The notes under the pieces were generated by a model that saw only the letters and a program-made list of their open reading frames with translations, did not search any database and was not told the origin of the DNA. A DNA stretch of 64,000 nt, taken from assembly GCA_016191115.1 (NCBI GenBank), contig JACPPG010000044.1, forward strand, positions 62,001 to 126,000, in the 5' to 3' direction. Below are positions 15,579-24,607 of this stretch, piece after piece. Position numbers and translations under genes: made by a program. The stretch's first letter is position 1; every line of letters starts with the position of its first letter. This DNA comes from Planctomycetia bacterium (GTDB taxonomy: Bacteria; Planctomycetota; Planctomycetia; Pirellulales; JACPPG01).

Positions 15579-18319
15579 ACGCCCTCGGGCTTGTCGCGAT
15601 CTGGCTGGCGGCGCAGGTCACCGTCGTGGGGCTCGCGGCCGCGCTTTGCTACCTGGCGGTCCGCCGCGACCCGGCCGCCAGAGCGTTCCTGGTGACGCTG
15701 TCACTGGTGGTCTTGCTCGGCCTTTTCGTGGCCGGGTTTGCGCCTTGGCCGCGGTGGTGGATCGTCGGCGCTGCGGCCGCTCCTGGAGTTGAGCCAGGCG
15801 TCGATCGGCTGCCCGCGGCTGCTCGCGTTGCGGGCGGCGATGCGCGAGGCGAAGCGTCTCAACCCGATGCGACGGAGTCGGCCGAGACGGCAGCAGGCCC
15901 GGCTGCCACGGCGACGAAGGCCGATTTGCGATCGGCGAGTGCCGCTTTCTGGCGCACGTTCTGGAGCGAGTTGAGCGCGCCGGCGCCCACGCCCGAGAAC
16001 AAACCGGCGTGGTGGCCTGCCGCGATCGGGATTGCATTTGCCGTGGCGGCGGCGATCGGCGCAGGCCGTCTCGCCTGCGGCTTGTTGGCCGTGCGCCGGC
16101 TGCGCGCGACCAGTGTTCCGGTTGTCGACGCGGAGCTCGCGAACGAAATCGCCTGGCTTAGCCGAAAGTTCGGGTGTCCTCGCCCCTGCGAGGTGCGGTC
16201 GTCGGCCGAGTTGTCGGCGCCGGTCACGGTCGGCTGGCGCCGGCCCTTGGTCCTCGTGCCCGTCGAGTGGCCCTCGTGGAGCGCTGCCGAACGACGCGCG
16301 GCGCTCGCCCACGAGGTGGCGCATGTGCGGCGGGGCGACTACGCCACCGGCATTCTGGCACAGCTCAGTCTGGCGGCGCACTACTACCATCCGCTGGTCC
16401 ACTGGCTAGTGCGGCGATTGCGGCAAGAACAGGAGCTGGTCGCCGACGCCGCGGCTGCCGCGGCGACCGATGGCCGGCAAGAGTACCTGGCGACCCTCGC
16501 CCGGCTGGCGCTGCGCTACGACGATCGCCGCATCGCCTGGGCGGCACGTCCCTTCCTTCCCACGCGGGGCGCTTTCTTAAGGAGAATCGACATGCTGCGC
16601 GATCCCAACTCGTGGCGACGCCGACCGTTGCCCCGATGGATGAACATCGTTCTGGCAACACTCGTGTGCGCGGCGGGCCTGGTGGTGACCGGCGTCCGCG
16701 GACCGCACGACGCGTCGGGCGTGGCCCGGGCCGCGGTCGCGGACCAGGCGCAGGCATCGCCAAGCGACGCCGAGGCGTTTTCGCTCACCCATGTGCCCGA
16801 TCACGCCAACATGGTGTTGGCGATCAGGCCGGCCAGCCTGCTCAAGCTGGAGGCGCTACGATCATCCACAGGACTGTTAAATAACGATCTGCGGCTGCAA
16901 GCGACCCTCGGCATGCCGGTCGAGGAGGTCGAGCAATTGCTGGTCATCATCTATGACCTTGGTCGCGTCCGCTTCGTGGTCAAGGCGCAAAAGCCGATCG
17001 ATCAGCGGAAGTTCCATTCCGCGGACGTGCCGGAGGCGACTGCCGAGACGGTCGCCGGCGTGACGCTGTACGCCGCCAAGGGCGCGCCGCCGAGCGCGCT
17101 GGCGTACTACTTCGCCGACGAGCGGACGGTAGTGTTCGACACGAGCGCCGCGCTGCACGAGCATGTCGCGAAATCGCCGCGGTCGGCGCCGGGTTGGGCC
17201 GGGCAGTGGAAATCCGTTGCCGCCGAGGACGCGGCAATCGTCGTCGATGTAAAGTCGATACGCCCCATGCTGGCCGAAGTCATCAATCAGAGCCGCGTAC
17301 AGCAGGGCGACGCCGCAGGAGCCTTCAGGACCTTTGTTGCTCCCTTTGCGGTGTTGTGGGAGCAGACAGACCTGGCCGTCGCCGGCGGAATAGTGCGCGA
17401 CGGCGTGAAGCTGCATGCCACCGCGCAGTGCCTCTCGGCCGAAGGGGCGCAGCAGGTGCAGAAGACGCTCGAGGCGCTGGTGACGCTGTTTCTGAACAGC
17501 GTGCCGACACTACGGGGGCTGGCGACTGGCGCGCCGGCCGGGGCCGAGAAGGAAGTGGCGGCCAGAATGGCCTTGGTCGAGGCCGTGGAAAAGCTGCTCA
17601 AGGACGTGAAGATCACGCAAAAGGGCACGACGGTCGAGGCGACCACGCACGCCCCGGCGAGCATTTTAACGGTGGCAACCGTGCTCGCGCCCGCGGGCCT
17701 TGCCGCGCGCGAAGCCGCGCAGAGAGCGCAGGCCCAAAACAATATGAAGCAATTGATGCTCGCGATGCACAACTACCACGATAAGTATGCCAAGTTCCCG
17801 GCCGCCGCGCCCTTGGGCAAAGACGGCAAGACGCCGCACAGTTGGCGGATCGATCTGTTGCCGTTCCTGGAGCTGCGGGCAAAGGGGCTTTACGACGAGT
17901 ATCGATTCGACGAGCCGTGGGACAGCGAGAGCAACCGCAAGGTGCTGGCGCAGATGCCGGCGGTGTTCCGTGCGCCACAGGACGACCCAAAATCCACCAA
18001 CGCGGCCTATTTCGCTGTGACCGGTCCGGCGGCTGCCTTATCGGAGCGGGAGGGCACTTCGATCAGGGATTTCACCGACGGCACCTCAAACACGATCATG
18101 TTGGTCGAGGCCAAGCGCGACATCCCGTGGACCAAGCCGGAGGACATCCCCTTCGATGCGGAAAAAGACCTGCCGAAGCTGGGCGGCTGGACGAAGGACG
18201 GCTTCATCGCCGCCTTTGCCGACGGCAGCGTGCGGTTCGTCTCCGAGGCGGTTGATGTCGGTGTGCTCAAGAAGCTGTTCACGAAGGCCGGCCGCGAGGT
18301 GGTGCAACTGCCGCAATAG
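15575..18319 (+). CDS. BlaR1-like M56 metallopeptidase fused to a DUF1559 domain
   Basis: The 914-aa membrane protein starts with hydrophobic segments (about 3-28, 38-55, 148-172). An M56 peptidase domain follows with the zinc motif HEVAH (246-250) and a later ELVADAAA glutamate region. A fourth membrane segment lies near 355-370 (WMNIVLATLVCAAGLVVTG). A long extracytoplasmic sensor region runs over about 400-690 (HVPDHANMVLAIRP, DLAVAGG). The C-terminus is DUF1559-like (AQNNMKQLMLAMHNYHDKY, SWRIDLLPFLE, TDGTSNTIMLVE, FADGSVRFV). DUF1559 normally carries a pilin-type N-terminus, and here it caps a signalling protease instead. It forms an operon with the BlaI-type gene. A ligand-triggered protease that cleaves the repressor is inferred; the ligand is unknown. 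Confidence 0.85.
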   Translation: MNALGLVAIWLAAQVTVVGLAAALCYLAVRRDPAARAFLVTLSLVVLLGLFVAGFAPWPRWWIVGAAAAPGVEPGVDRLPAAARVAGGDARGEASQPDATESAETAAGPAATATKADLRSASAAFWRTFWSELSAPAPTPENKPAWWPAAIGIAFAVAAAIGAGRLACGLLAVRRLRATSVPVVDAELANEIAWLSRKFGCPRPCEVRSSAELSAPVTVGWRRPLVLVPVEWPSWSAAERRAALAHEVAHVRRGDYATGILAQLSLAAHYYHPLVHWLVRRLRQEQELVADAAAAAATDGRQEYLATLARLALRYDDRRIAWAARPFLPTRGAFLRRIDMLRDPNSWRRRPLPRWMNIVLATLVCAAGLVVTGVRGPHDASGVARAAVADQAQASPSDAEAFSLTHVPDHANMVLAIRPASLLKLEALRSSTGLLNNDLRLQATLGMPVEEVEQLLVIIYDLGRVRFVVKAQKPIDQRKFHSADVPEATAETVAGVTLYAAKGAPPSALAYYFADERTVVFDTSAALHEHVAKSPRSAPGWAGQWKSVAAEDAAIVVDVKSIRPMLAEVINQSRVQQGDAAGAFRTFVAPFAVLWEQTDLAVAGGIVRDGVKLHATAQCLSAEGAQQVQKTLEALVTLFLNSVPTLRGLATGAPAGAEKEVAARMALVEAVEKLLKDVKITQKGTTVEATTHAPASILTVATVLAPAGLAAREAAQRAQAQNNMKQLMLAMHNYHDKYAKFPAAAPLGKDGKTPHSWRIDLLPFLELRAKGLYDEYRFDEPWDSESNRKVLAQMPAVFRAPQDDPKSTNAAYFAVTGPAAALSEREGTSIRDFTDGTSNTIMLVEAKRDIPWTKPEDIPFDAEKDLPKLGGWTKDGFIAAFADGSVRFVSEAVDVGVLKKLFTKAGREVVQLPQ

Positions 18320-18345
18320 TATCGCAAGGCTGTGTCCTCGAATGA

Positions 18346-18417
18346 CATGCCCACGCTCGGCGTGGGCATGCCGGTCCGCGGAGGGCCACGTTCCGCCGTG
18401 GCCGATGGCCTTCCGCG
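18346..18417. repeat. two adjacent palindromes after the BlaR1-like gene
   Basis: CATGCCCACG and CGTGGGCATG form a hairpin (18346-18370). A larger imperfect cruciform follows at 18374-18417, with arms CCGCGGAGGGCC and GGCCTTCCGCGG. They begin 27 bases after the stop codon and could end transcription or protect the mRNA 3' end. The CATGCCCACGC word recurs as a perfect hairpin at 39738-39763. Confidence 0.65.
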
Positions 18418-18524
18418 GCAGCTTGAGTTTCGGGCTCTGCCACAGTCGATGGCGAGCCCACTCGACAAACGCCGGCAGCGACCCGCGGCCGAGGCATGAG
18501 CACTAGACGGAATGGCACGACGGT

Positions 18525-18725
18525 CTACGTGGCGCCGACCGCCTCCAGGCATTCGTTGGGCGGCGGCACCGTTATCCATTCGGCCAGTTCGCCCCGCAGG
18601 ATGCGGCAACTGTCGGGGGCGGCAATGCCCAGGCGGACGCGATTGCCCTGCACGCTTAAGACGCTGACGACGATATCGTCGGCGATGTGGACGCTCTGGC
18701 CGGGCTTTCTGCTCAACACCAACAT
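18525..18725 (-). CDS. csrA: carbon storage regulator CsrA
   Basis: The 66-aa RNA-binding regulator starts MLVLSRKPGQSV and has VVSVLSVQGNRVRLGIAAP, matching the CsrA/RsmA strand order. The RNA-contact arginine is in the RILRGEL segment. CsrA binds GGA motifs in mRNA leaders and controls translation. A GGAGG sits six bases before ATG 18725, so csrA may bind its own leader. There are no flagellar genes beside it, unlike the common fliW-csrA arrangement. The gene is convergent with the BlaR1-like gene. The C-terminal tail (ITVPPPNECLEAVGAT) is longer than in E. coli. Confidence 0.9.
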   Translation of the reverse strand: MLVLSRKPGQSVHIADDIVVSVLSVQGNRVRLGIAAPDSCRILRGELAEWITVPPPNECLEAVGAT

Positions 18726-19152
18726 GACAACCTCCGTGAAACGCATTAAAGGACGGCGATTCGTCCCCGATCCGTGGCGGATCAAGTGTGGCCGGCCAAC
18801 GGAGCAAGTTGCGCGCCGCCAACTGGCCGTGGACAGAGTTCGGCGCACAACGCTTGGTGCGTTCACCCCTTAGCCACGCTAGCGACCCTCGCCATCGCAC
18901 CGCCGCTGGCGACTGCCATTGCTGTTCTTAAACGGCACACAATGGAGCGTTTTCGCTCATATTGGCAGCGAGAGAGCGGCGACTTGCTCGGCGAAAGAGG
19001 CCGCCCTTTTGACAGACCTCATTTTCTCGAAGGCGAACGCCAACGTTGCGGCCTCAAGGCAAGAAAGTAGAGAGTTGAAAGGAGACCGTAGGAGGGGTCC
19101 GAGGTCACGGTTAGCGACATGCGACGCACCCCCGTTCTTCTCTACTGCTCTA
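18726..19152. other. 427-bp spacer between csrA and the tRNA
   Basis: I see no supported gene. A lone TTGACA occurs near 19008 without a matching -10. A short purine-rich stretch (AAAGGAGACC) at about 19078-19087 looks like a ribosome binding site but has no convincing frame after it. It probably holds the csrA promoter on the minus strand and the downstream region of the tRNA. Confidence 0.4.
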
Positions 19153-19177
19153 TTTTTGTCGCCGCTGGCGACAAAAA
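19153..19177. terminator. bidirectional intrinsic terminator after tRNA-Ala
   Basis: TTTTTGTCGCC and GGCGACAAAAA form a perfect 11-bp stem with a 3-base loop. The T-run is present on both strands. It directly abuts the tRNA 3' end on the minus strand, which supports an immediate transcription stop there. Confidence 0.8.
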
Positions 19178-19250
19178 TGGAGGATAGGGGACTTGAACCC
19201 CTGACCTTCTGGCTGCCAGCCAGACGCTCTCCCAACTGAGCTAATCCCCC
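19178..19250 (-). tRNA. tRNA-Ala (anticodon GGC)
   Basis: The 73-base gene on the minus strand folds as a cloverleaf. The acceptor stem is GGGGGAT with ATCCTCC plus the A73 discriminator, and it includes the G3:U70 wobble pair that identifies alanine tRNA. The D arm is TAGCTCAGTTGGGAGAGC. The anticodon stem-loop is TCTGG-CTGGCAG-CCAGA with anticodon GGC. The T arm contains GGTTCAAGTCC. The 3' CCA is not encoded: the gene is followed directly by a terminator. It reads GCC codons. Confidence 0.97.
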
Positions 19251-19533
19251 GGTTGTTCTTGCCGCGCCGATAGCGGTCTTCTCGGCGGCCGCGGCCGCGG
19301 GCAAAACATGCCTCGACCGTCGACACAAATCGAGACTAGAATCGGGTTTGCAACCGACCAATCGAACTTATCACTCTATCCGAAGACTGTCAATCGGGCC
19401 GGCAATCGCCCCGCGAAATCGCGATTCTCCCCGTCGCGGCATCTTTTCGACCGCCAGCCTTCTGCGTTACGTTGTGCGGCGATAGGCTTTGCCAGCATCG
19501 GCGAACGATTGGCGCAGGCGTGGAGAACAGCGT

Positions 19534-20604
19534 TTGAAACGGACCCTCATCAACCTCGTTAAGTACGGGGTGTCATTCGCCATCGTCGCCTATCTTGTCT
19601 ACGACGCCCAGCGCGACAAGACGTTCGCCACCATTCGCGATTCGCCCAAGGATTGGCGCCTGTTCGCCGTGGCCTGGGCCGCTTGCATGGCGGCCGCTTG
19701 CCTGACCTTCGTGCGGTGGTTCTATCTGGTCCGCGCGCTGGAATTGCCGTTTCGCATGTCCGACGCCTTCCGGCTGGGGTTTCTCGGCTATCTGTTGAAC
19801 TTCGTCTCGCTGGGCAACGTCGGCGGCGACCTGTTCAAGGCGGTGTTCATCGCCCGTGAGCAAAAAGGACGGCGGGCCGAGGCCGTGGCCACGGTTGTCG
19901 TCGACCGCGTGATCGGTCTGTACGTGCTGTTCGTCGTCGCCACGGCCGCCATCCTGGTGAACGGATTGCTCCGCTCCGAAATCGAGGAGGTGCGCGTCAT
20001 CTCGCGCGTGACGATCCTGTGCACCGTGCTCGGCGCCGTGTTTATCGGCGCGCTATTGATCCCGGGCGTAACGCAGGGAAAGATGTCGGCGCTACTGAGC
20101 GGACTGCCGCGCGTCGGCTATATCTTCGGGCGGCTGCTGGGGGCCATTCGCATGTACCGGGCCCGGCTGGGCGTGATTGCCCTGGCCTGCGCGATCAGCG
20201 TCGTGGTGCACATTCTGAATACGGTGGGCATCTATCTCGTGGCCCGCGGGCTGCCGGGAGACGCTCCCTCGCTGGGCATGCACTTTATTATCGTGTCGCT
20301 GGGCATGGTGGCCGGGGCGCTGCCGCTGCCCTTGTCGGGCTTCGGCGCGTTCGAGGGGGCACTCGATTTTCTCTATCGGGCCGTGTCGGGCGGCGGCGAA
20401 ACGCCGCGAGCGCAGGGCCTGATCGTGGCGTTTGGCTATCGGGCGATCACGATCGTGATCGCGCTCGTCGGCGTGTGCTACTATCTGCGCAGCCGGCGCG
20501 ACGTGGCCGCCATGCTCGAGGAGGCCGAGCACATCGCCGAGGAAGAGCCGGGCGAGCCGGCCGCCGATCCCCAACCTCACCAGAGCGGGCCGAGCGTGGC
20601 GTAG
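19534..20604 (+). CDS. lysylphosphatidylglycerol synthase-type transmembrane (YbhN/UPF0104) protein
   Basis: This integral membrane protein of 356 aa has seven to eight hydrophobic helices (for example YGVSFAIVAYLVY, GLYVLFVVATAAILV, VHILNTVGIYLVA). The family signature regions are FVSLGNVGGDLFKAVFIAR (phosphate-binding-like loop), ATVVVDRVIGLYVL and PLPLSGFGAFEGALDFLY. These belong to the flippase-like LPG_synthase_TM domain. Bacterial members move or decorate lipids in the membrane, and the exact substrate here is unknown. There is no attached lysyl-transferase domain. The start is set at TTG 19534 because GGAG lies seven bases ahead. An upstream TTG at 19489 would add 15 polar residues. 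The C-terminal 30 residues are acidic and cytoplasmic. Confidence 0.8.
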   Translation: MKRTLINLVKYGVSFAIVAYLVYDAQRDKTFATIRDSPKDWRLFAVAWAACMAAACLTFVRWFYLVRALELPFRMSDAFRLGFLGYLLNFVSLGNVGGDLFKAVFIAREQKGRRAEAVATVVVDRVIGLYVLFVVATAAILVNGLLRSEIEEVRVISRVTILCTVLGAVFIGALLIPGVTQGKMSALLSGLPRVGYIFGRLLGAIRMYRARLGVIALACAISVVVHILNTVGIYLVARGLPGDAPSLGMHFIIVSLGMVAGALPLPLSGFGAFEGALDFLYRAVSGGGETPRAQGLIVAFGYRAITIVIALVGVCYYLRSRRDVAAMLEEAEHIAEEEPGEPAADPQPHQSGPSVA

Positions 20605-20697
20605 CGGCCGATTGGCTGATTCCTCAACTCACAGCCTTGTCTGAAAAACAACTTGCCACTGGGCCAGTGCCGTCCTCCCTGCGGCAAAGTAGCGCTC

Positions 20698-21660
20698 TTA
20701 GATCTCCGCGCCAGGCTCGGGCCTTTCCGCGCGGGTGGCCTCAATCAGTTGCGCCGCGCCTTGGGCGATCAAATCGGCGGCGACGCGGCGCCCCATCTCT
20801 GCCGCCTCTGCGGGCGCCGCGTGACTTTCGGCCGAGAGCCGCTGTCGGCCATCGGCCGCAAGCACGACAGCCGTCAGCCATAGTCGGCCGTCCGACTCCA
20901 CGCGGCCCCAGCCCCCCACGGGCGCGAGACAGCCGCCCCTTAATGCCCGCAACATGGCCCGCTCCGCGTCGACCGCGCGATGCGTGTGCGGATCGTCGAG
21001 CGGCGCGAGCGCGTCGTAGGTCGCAGCATCGCCTTCACGACACTCGAGTCCCAGGGCGCCCTGTCCGCAGGCGGGCAGCATCACCGATTTCGACAATACT
21101 TCCGTGACGTGCGATTCGAGTCCCAGCCGCGCCAGCCCTGCCTCGGCCAGCACGATCGCGTCGTAGTCTCCCGCGCCCACCTTGCGCAACCGTGTGTCGA
21201 CGTTGCCGCGGATATCGTTCATCACCAGGTCGGGCCGCTTGTGCCAAAGCTGCGCGCGGCGACGCAAGCTGCCTGTCCCGACGACCGCCCCGGGCCGCAG
21301 CTTGTCGAGGAAGAGCCCTTCGCGCGACACGAGCACGTCGGCAGGCGAGTGGCGCTTCGGCACCGCGGCCAGCACGAGTCCCTCGACCGGCTCGGTGGGT
21401 AGATCCTTCAGGCTGTGTACGGCCAGGTCGATTTCGTCGGCCAAGAGCGCCCGCTGGATCTCCTTGGTGAAGACGCCTTCGCCGCCGATCGTGCCGATCG
21501 ACTGCGCCTGTTCGCGATCGCCCCGCGTCGTGAGCGTGACCAGGAGCGCGTCGACGCCGCGCGCTCGCAGTTGATCGGCAACCCATTCGGCCTGCCAGCG
21601 CGCGAGTGCGCTTGCGCGGGTGCCGATCCGCAGCGGTCGTGATGAGGAACTGTTGGGCAA
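20698..21660 (-). CDS. hemC: hydroxymethylbilane synthase (porphobilinogen deaminase)
   Basis: The enzyme joins four porphobilinogen units into hydroxymethylbilane in heme synthesis. Visible blocks are LRIGTRASALARWQAEWV at the N-terminus, GDREQ, GGEGVFTKEIQRALL, DLAVHSLKDLP, GSLRRRAQL, RGNVDTRLRK, LPACGQGALGLECRE and the cofactor-attachment loop RGGCLAPVGG. The cysteine in that loop binds the dipyrromethane cofactor. The length of 320 aa is normal. The gene is on the minus strand, convergent with the flippase-like gene and 115 bases downstream of the ComF gene. No other heme genes are in the window. Confidence 0.95.
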   Translation of the reverse strand: MPNSSSSRPLRIGTRASALARWQAEWVADQLRARGVDALLVTLTTRGDREQAQSIGTIGGEGVFTKEIQRALLADEIDLAVHSLKDLPTEPVEGLVLAAVPKRHSPADVLVSREGLFLDKLRPGAVVGTGSLRRRAQLWHKRPDLVMNDIRGNVDTRLRKVGAGDYDAIVLAEAGLARLGLESHVTEVLSKSVMLPACGQGALGLECREGDAATYDALAPLDDPHTHRAVDAERAMLRALRGGCLAPVGGWGRVESDGRLWLTAVVLAADGRQRLSAESHAAPAEAAEMGRRVAADLIAQGAAQLIEATRAERPEPGAEI

Positions 21661-21775
21661 AAGTGAGACTCCAGGAGCCGCCCGCTCGCCCCGGCCCTCT
21701 CCCGCGCTTGGGAGAGGGAGACGGAAGGGAGAGCGAGCTGTTGCCCGTGCATTATACGCTGGAATCGGCGCTGCT

Positions 21776-22618
21776 TTAGCGCGCGCCTTCGGCGCGGGCC
21801 AGCACGGCGACCGTCACAGAGGCGGCGCCGGCGCGGCGAAGCACCTTGGCGACTTCGTCGCAGGTCGCGCCGGTGGTCATCACGTCGTCGACCACGATCA
21901 CGCGTTTGCCCGCCAGGTCCTCGTCGTCGTGGAGACGAAACGCCCCGTGCACGTTGTGCAGCCGCTCGGTGCGGAGCATGCGCCCCTGCCGCCGCGTGTT
22001 GCGGACCCGGCGCAGCACTCCATGTCGGACGGGAACGCCCAGGCCGTGGGCGATCGCGGCCGCCAGGGGCTCAGGGCTGTTCGCCTGGCGCACCAGCCTT
22101 CGCGCCCAGTGCATCGGCACCGGCACGACGAACTGAGCCTGCGCGTCGACAAGGTTTTGGCGGTGTCGCGCGAGCAGAAGCCCGCCCATCGCCGCCGATA
22201 GGGCCTCCTGATCGCGGCGCTTCATCCGCAAGACGCACTCGCGGAGCGGCCCTTGATACGACCCGAGCGCCGTAACGCCATCGAATCGGAACCGCCGCCC
22301 GCGGCATTGTTCGCAACGGAATTCCACCGGCGCCGCGGCCGCCGCGCCGCATCGTGGGCAGCGGGCCCGCCGTGGACCGGCGAGTGCTTGCTGACACTCC
22401 TCGCACAGCATCACGCCGCCGCCTGCGTCGATCTCGGCCAGGCACCATCCGCAGCACGGCGGCAGCACGAGATCGACCAAGGCGCCTAGCGCGCCGCGCA
22501 TGGCGCCGCCGACCCGCGCCTTCGACGGCCGTGGCACCAAGCGCCGTGCGCCACGAATGCCAACCACGGCCCGCGCCGCCGCTTGCGACCATCGTTTGCC
22601 GATATGTGTTTTTTTCAT
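21776..22618 (-). CDS. ComF family phosphoribosyltransferase-like protein
   Basis: This 280-aa protein has an N-terminal zinc-finger region (LPPCCGWC, then MLCEEC, RCPRCG and RCEQC). A type I phosphoribosyltransferase domain follows, with the PRPP-binding loop VIVVDDVMTTGAT near residues 243-255. Additional ComF-family blocks are ALGSYQGPLRECVLRMK, VVPVPMHWARRL and RRTRQ-like RNTRRQGRM. ComF proteins support DNA uptake in competent Gram-positives and are widespread with unclear roles elsewhere. The start ATG 22618 is the first Met after the palindromes. A later ATG at 22501 would remove a basic N-terminus and is an alternative. The upstream open frame into the dispersed repeat is an artefact. 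Confidence 0.85.
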   Translation of the reverse strand: MKKTHIGKRWSQAAARAVVGIRGARRLVPRPSKARVGGAMRGALGALVDLVLPPCCGWCLAEIDAGGGVMLCEECQQALAGPRRARCPRCGAAAAAPVEFRCEQCRGRRFRFDGVTALGSYQGPLRECVLRMKRRDQEALSAAMGGLLLARHRQNLVDAQAQFVVPVPMHWARRLVRQANSPEPLAAAIAHGLGVPVRHGVLRRVRNTRRQGRMLRTERLHNVHGAFRLHDDEDLAGKRVIVVDDVMTTGATCDEVAKVLRRAGAASVTVAVLARAEGAR

Positions 22619-22697
22619 GGAACCAATGGCGGTCGGCAATGTCCTCTTAGAAATGCGTCCACGGCGCCGCTCGTCCGCCGCAGCGGTGTCCGACACA

Positions 22698-22754
22698 AGC
22701 CCGAAGCGCCAGCGAGGGTCCGTTGACCGATTCCCCTCGCTGGCGCTTCGGGCT
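22698..22754. repeat. 21-bp perfect inverted repeat
   Basis: AGCCCGAAGCGCCAGCGAGGG pairs perfectly with its reverse complement (22734-22754) across a 15-base spacer. It lies between the divergently transcribed ComF and aminotransferase genes, 43 bases before family-1 repeat copy 2. A short version is at 14274-14302. It may be a cruciform or a dispersed repetitive palindrome. Confidence 0.85.
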
Positions 22755-22796
22755 AATGTGCCGCGAAAAGTCAGCACACCGTCACCATCCCCCACC

Positions 22797-22951
22797 AGGG
22801 CCGTTCTGTTTTTCAAAATGGCGAGGCGGGAAAATGGGACTGGCTCCGAGCATAAACAGCGCAAGTCCTTTCAGACGAACGTTGCGTCTCGGTGCCTGTC
22901 CCACTTTCCCGCCGGTGCCCCGCCGGCAAGCTTAAATCTGTGAACGACCCT
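22797..22951 (+). repeat. dispersed 155-bp imperfect palindrome, family 1, copy 2
   Basis: This full-length copy, in the same orientation as copy 1, starts AGGGCCGTTCTG and ends GAACGACCCT. The inner arms GGCGGGAAAATGGGACTGGC and GTCCCACTTTCCCGCC are present. It sits in the divergent gap upstream of the aminotransferase gene, next to the 21-bp inverted repeat. Confidence 0.85.
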
Positions 22952-23042
22952 GCATCCCCCACCCTCGACATTGACCCTACACGCCACGCCGCATATGCTA
23001 CTCCGCTCGAAGTTTCCTGTCTCGCCCTGTGGGCCAGAATCC

Positions 23043-24320
23043 ATGTCGACGCTCGACTCCTTGAGCCGCCGGGCCGCCTTGGCGGCGGGGCAACCGATCA
23101 GCGAATTGATGCGCCAGGCGCTTGCGCATCCCGAGTTGATTTCGCTCGCCGCCGGCTTCGTGGATCAGGCCACGCTACCGGTTGAGGCGACCCGCGCGGC
23201 GTTCGACGAGGTCTTTCACGACCCGCGTTGGGCGCAAGCCGCGCTACAGTACGGGACGCCGGCAGGTCATTTGCCGCTGCGCGAGGCGGTGCTCGCGGCG
23301 CTGGTGGAGAATGACGGCGCGGCAATCGCCGGGCAGCACCTTTCGGTCGAGCAGGTGCTCGTCACCGCCGGCAGCAACGAACTTTTGCACTTGCTCGTCG
23401 ACACGCTGTGCGATCCCGGCGACATCGTGCTGGTGCCGGAGCCGACGTACTTCGTTTTCCTGGGCATGCTGCGGAACCTGGGTGTGCGGGCGATCGGCGT
23501 CACGGCCGACGAGCAGGGCCTGGTGCCCGAGGCCCTCGACGAGGAGCTCGCGCGGCTGGCGGGGACGGGCGAGCTGGCGCGGGTGAAGGCGCTGTACGTC
23601 GTCAGCTACTTCGACAATCCCAGCAGCGTCACCTTGTCCGAAGAGCGGCGCGGGCCCGTCGTCGAGACGATCAAGCGGCACAGCCGGCACGGCACGATCC
23701 GCATCATCGAGGACGCGGCGTACCGCGAGCTGCGCTACGGAGGGCCCAATCCCCCCAGCATGCGATCGTTCGACGCCGAGGGTGACACGGTCGTGCTGAC
23801 CGAGACGTTCTCGAAGTCGTTCTCGCCGGGCATCCGCGTGGGGTGGGGCTTCTTGCCGCGCGACCTGGTTGAGCCGTTATCGGATCAGAAGGGCAACATC
23901 GACTTCGGCTCGCCCAACTTGAGCCAGCACGTGATGGCCGCGGTGATGGACAAAGGGCTGCTGCGACCACACGTCGAGAAGCTGCGCGACAACTATCGGA
24001 AGAAGTTGGCCGCCACGCTAGCGGCCTGCGAGGAGCACCTGCGGCCGATCCCCGGCGTCCACTGGAGCCCGCCCCGCGGCGGGCTTTACGTGTGGCTCAC
24101 GCTTCCCGACGAAATCGCCACGGGGCCCGGCGGCACCTTGTTCGAGCACGCTGTCGAAGAGGGCGTGCTGTACGTGCCCGGCGAGTATTCCTATGCGGGA
24201 CAGCCGCACGAAGCACGGACCAACACCATCCGCATGAGTTTTGGCGTGCAGTCGGTGGAGCGGATTCGCCGCGGCGTCGAGGGCCTGACCAGGGCCATCC
24301 GCCGCACGCTAGAGCAGTAA
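23043..24320 (+). CDS. PLP-dependent aminotransferase, class I/II
   Basis: This fold-type I aminotransferase (425 aa) belongs to the group that includes 2-aminoadipate and aromatic aminotransferases. Landmarks are ISLAAGFVD, LQYGTPAGHLPLREAV (the QYG...G.LRE block typical of the LysN/ARO8 subgroup), VLVTAGSNELLHLL and PTYFVFLG. The PLP Asn is seen in SYFDNPSSVTLS, the Asp in IIEDAAYRELRY and the catalytic Lys in TETFSKSFSPGIRVGW. The C-terminal small domain ends NTIRMSFG. The amino acid substrate cannot be fixed. The start ATG 23043 gives MSTLDSL. A possible promoter (TTGACC with TATGCT 17 bases later) lies about 50-75 bases upstream. Confidence 0.85.
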   Translation: MSTLDSLSRRAALAAGQPISELMRQALAHPELISLAAGFVDQATLPVEATRAAFDEVFHDPRWAQAALQYGTPAGHLPLREAVLAALVENDGAAIAGQHLSVEQVLVTAGSNELLHLLVDTLCDPGDIVLVPEPTYFVFLGMLRNLGVRAIGVTADEQGLVPEALDEELARLAGTGELARVKALYVVSYFDNPSSVTLSEERRGPVVETIKRHSRHGTIRIIEDAAYRELRYGGPNPPSMRSFDAEGDTVVLTETFSKSFSPGIRVGWGFLPRDLVEPLSDQKGNIDFGSPNLSQHVMAAVMDKGLLRPHVEKLRDNYRKKLAATLAACEEHLRPIPGVHWSPPRGGLYVWLTLPDEIATGPGGTLFEHAVEEGVLYVPGEYSYAGQPHEARTNTIRMSFGVQSVERIRRGVEGLTRAIRRTLEQ

Positions 24321-24607
24321 TCGGCGGCCAGTTGTCAATGAACAGCGATGAATCCCCGCGCCGGGCCCGCCGGTCGTGAATTGACGCTTGCGGCTTAGCC
24401 CAGGCTTCGCCCGCGGCAACGAGGGCGCCCCGACCGCTTCAAACGCGCTGAGAGCACGGCCGGAATCCGTCTTGGTCTTTTCCGGCCCAATCCCTATTCT
24501 GTCGGGCCGGATTCTCGTCCTTTAGAGGCGACTCGGTCGACCCGGTTCCCCGTGCGAAGCCCCGGGGACCAGCCCAGCCCCATGACTGCCCCCGCCACAG
24601 CCGACCG

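Noticed and set aside
20019..21107. A 362-codon plus-strand frame overlapping the flippase-like gene and hemC
   Set aside because: It runs out of frame across the end of one recognised gene and antisense through hemC. The peptide is Arg/Ala/Pro-rich with no motif, as expected for a high-GC shadow frame.
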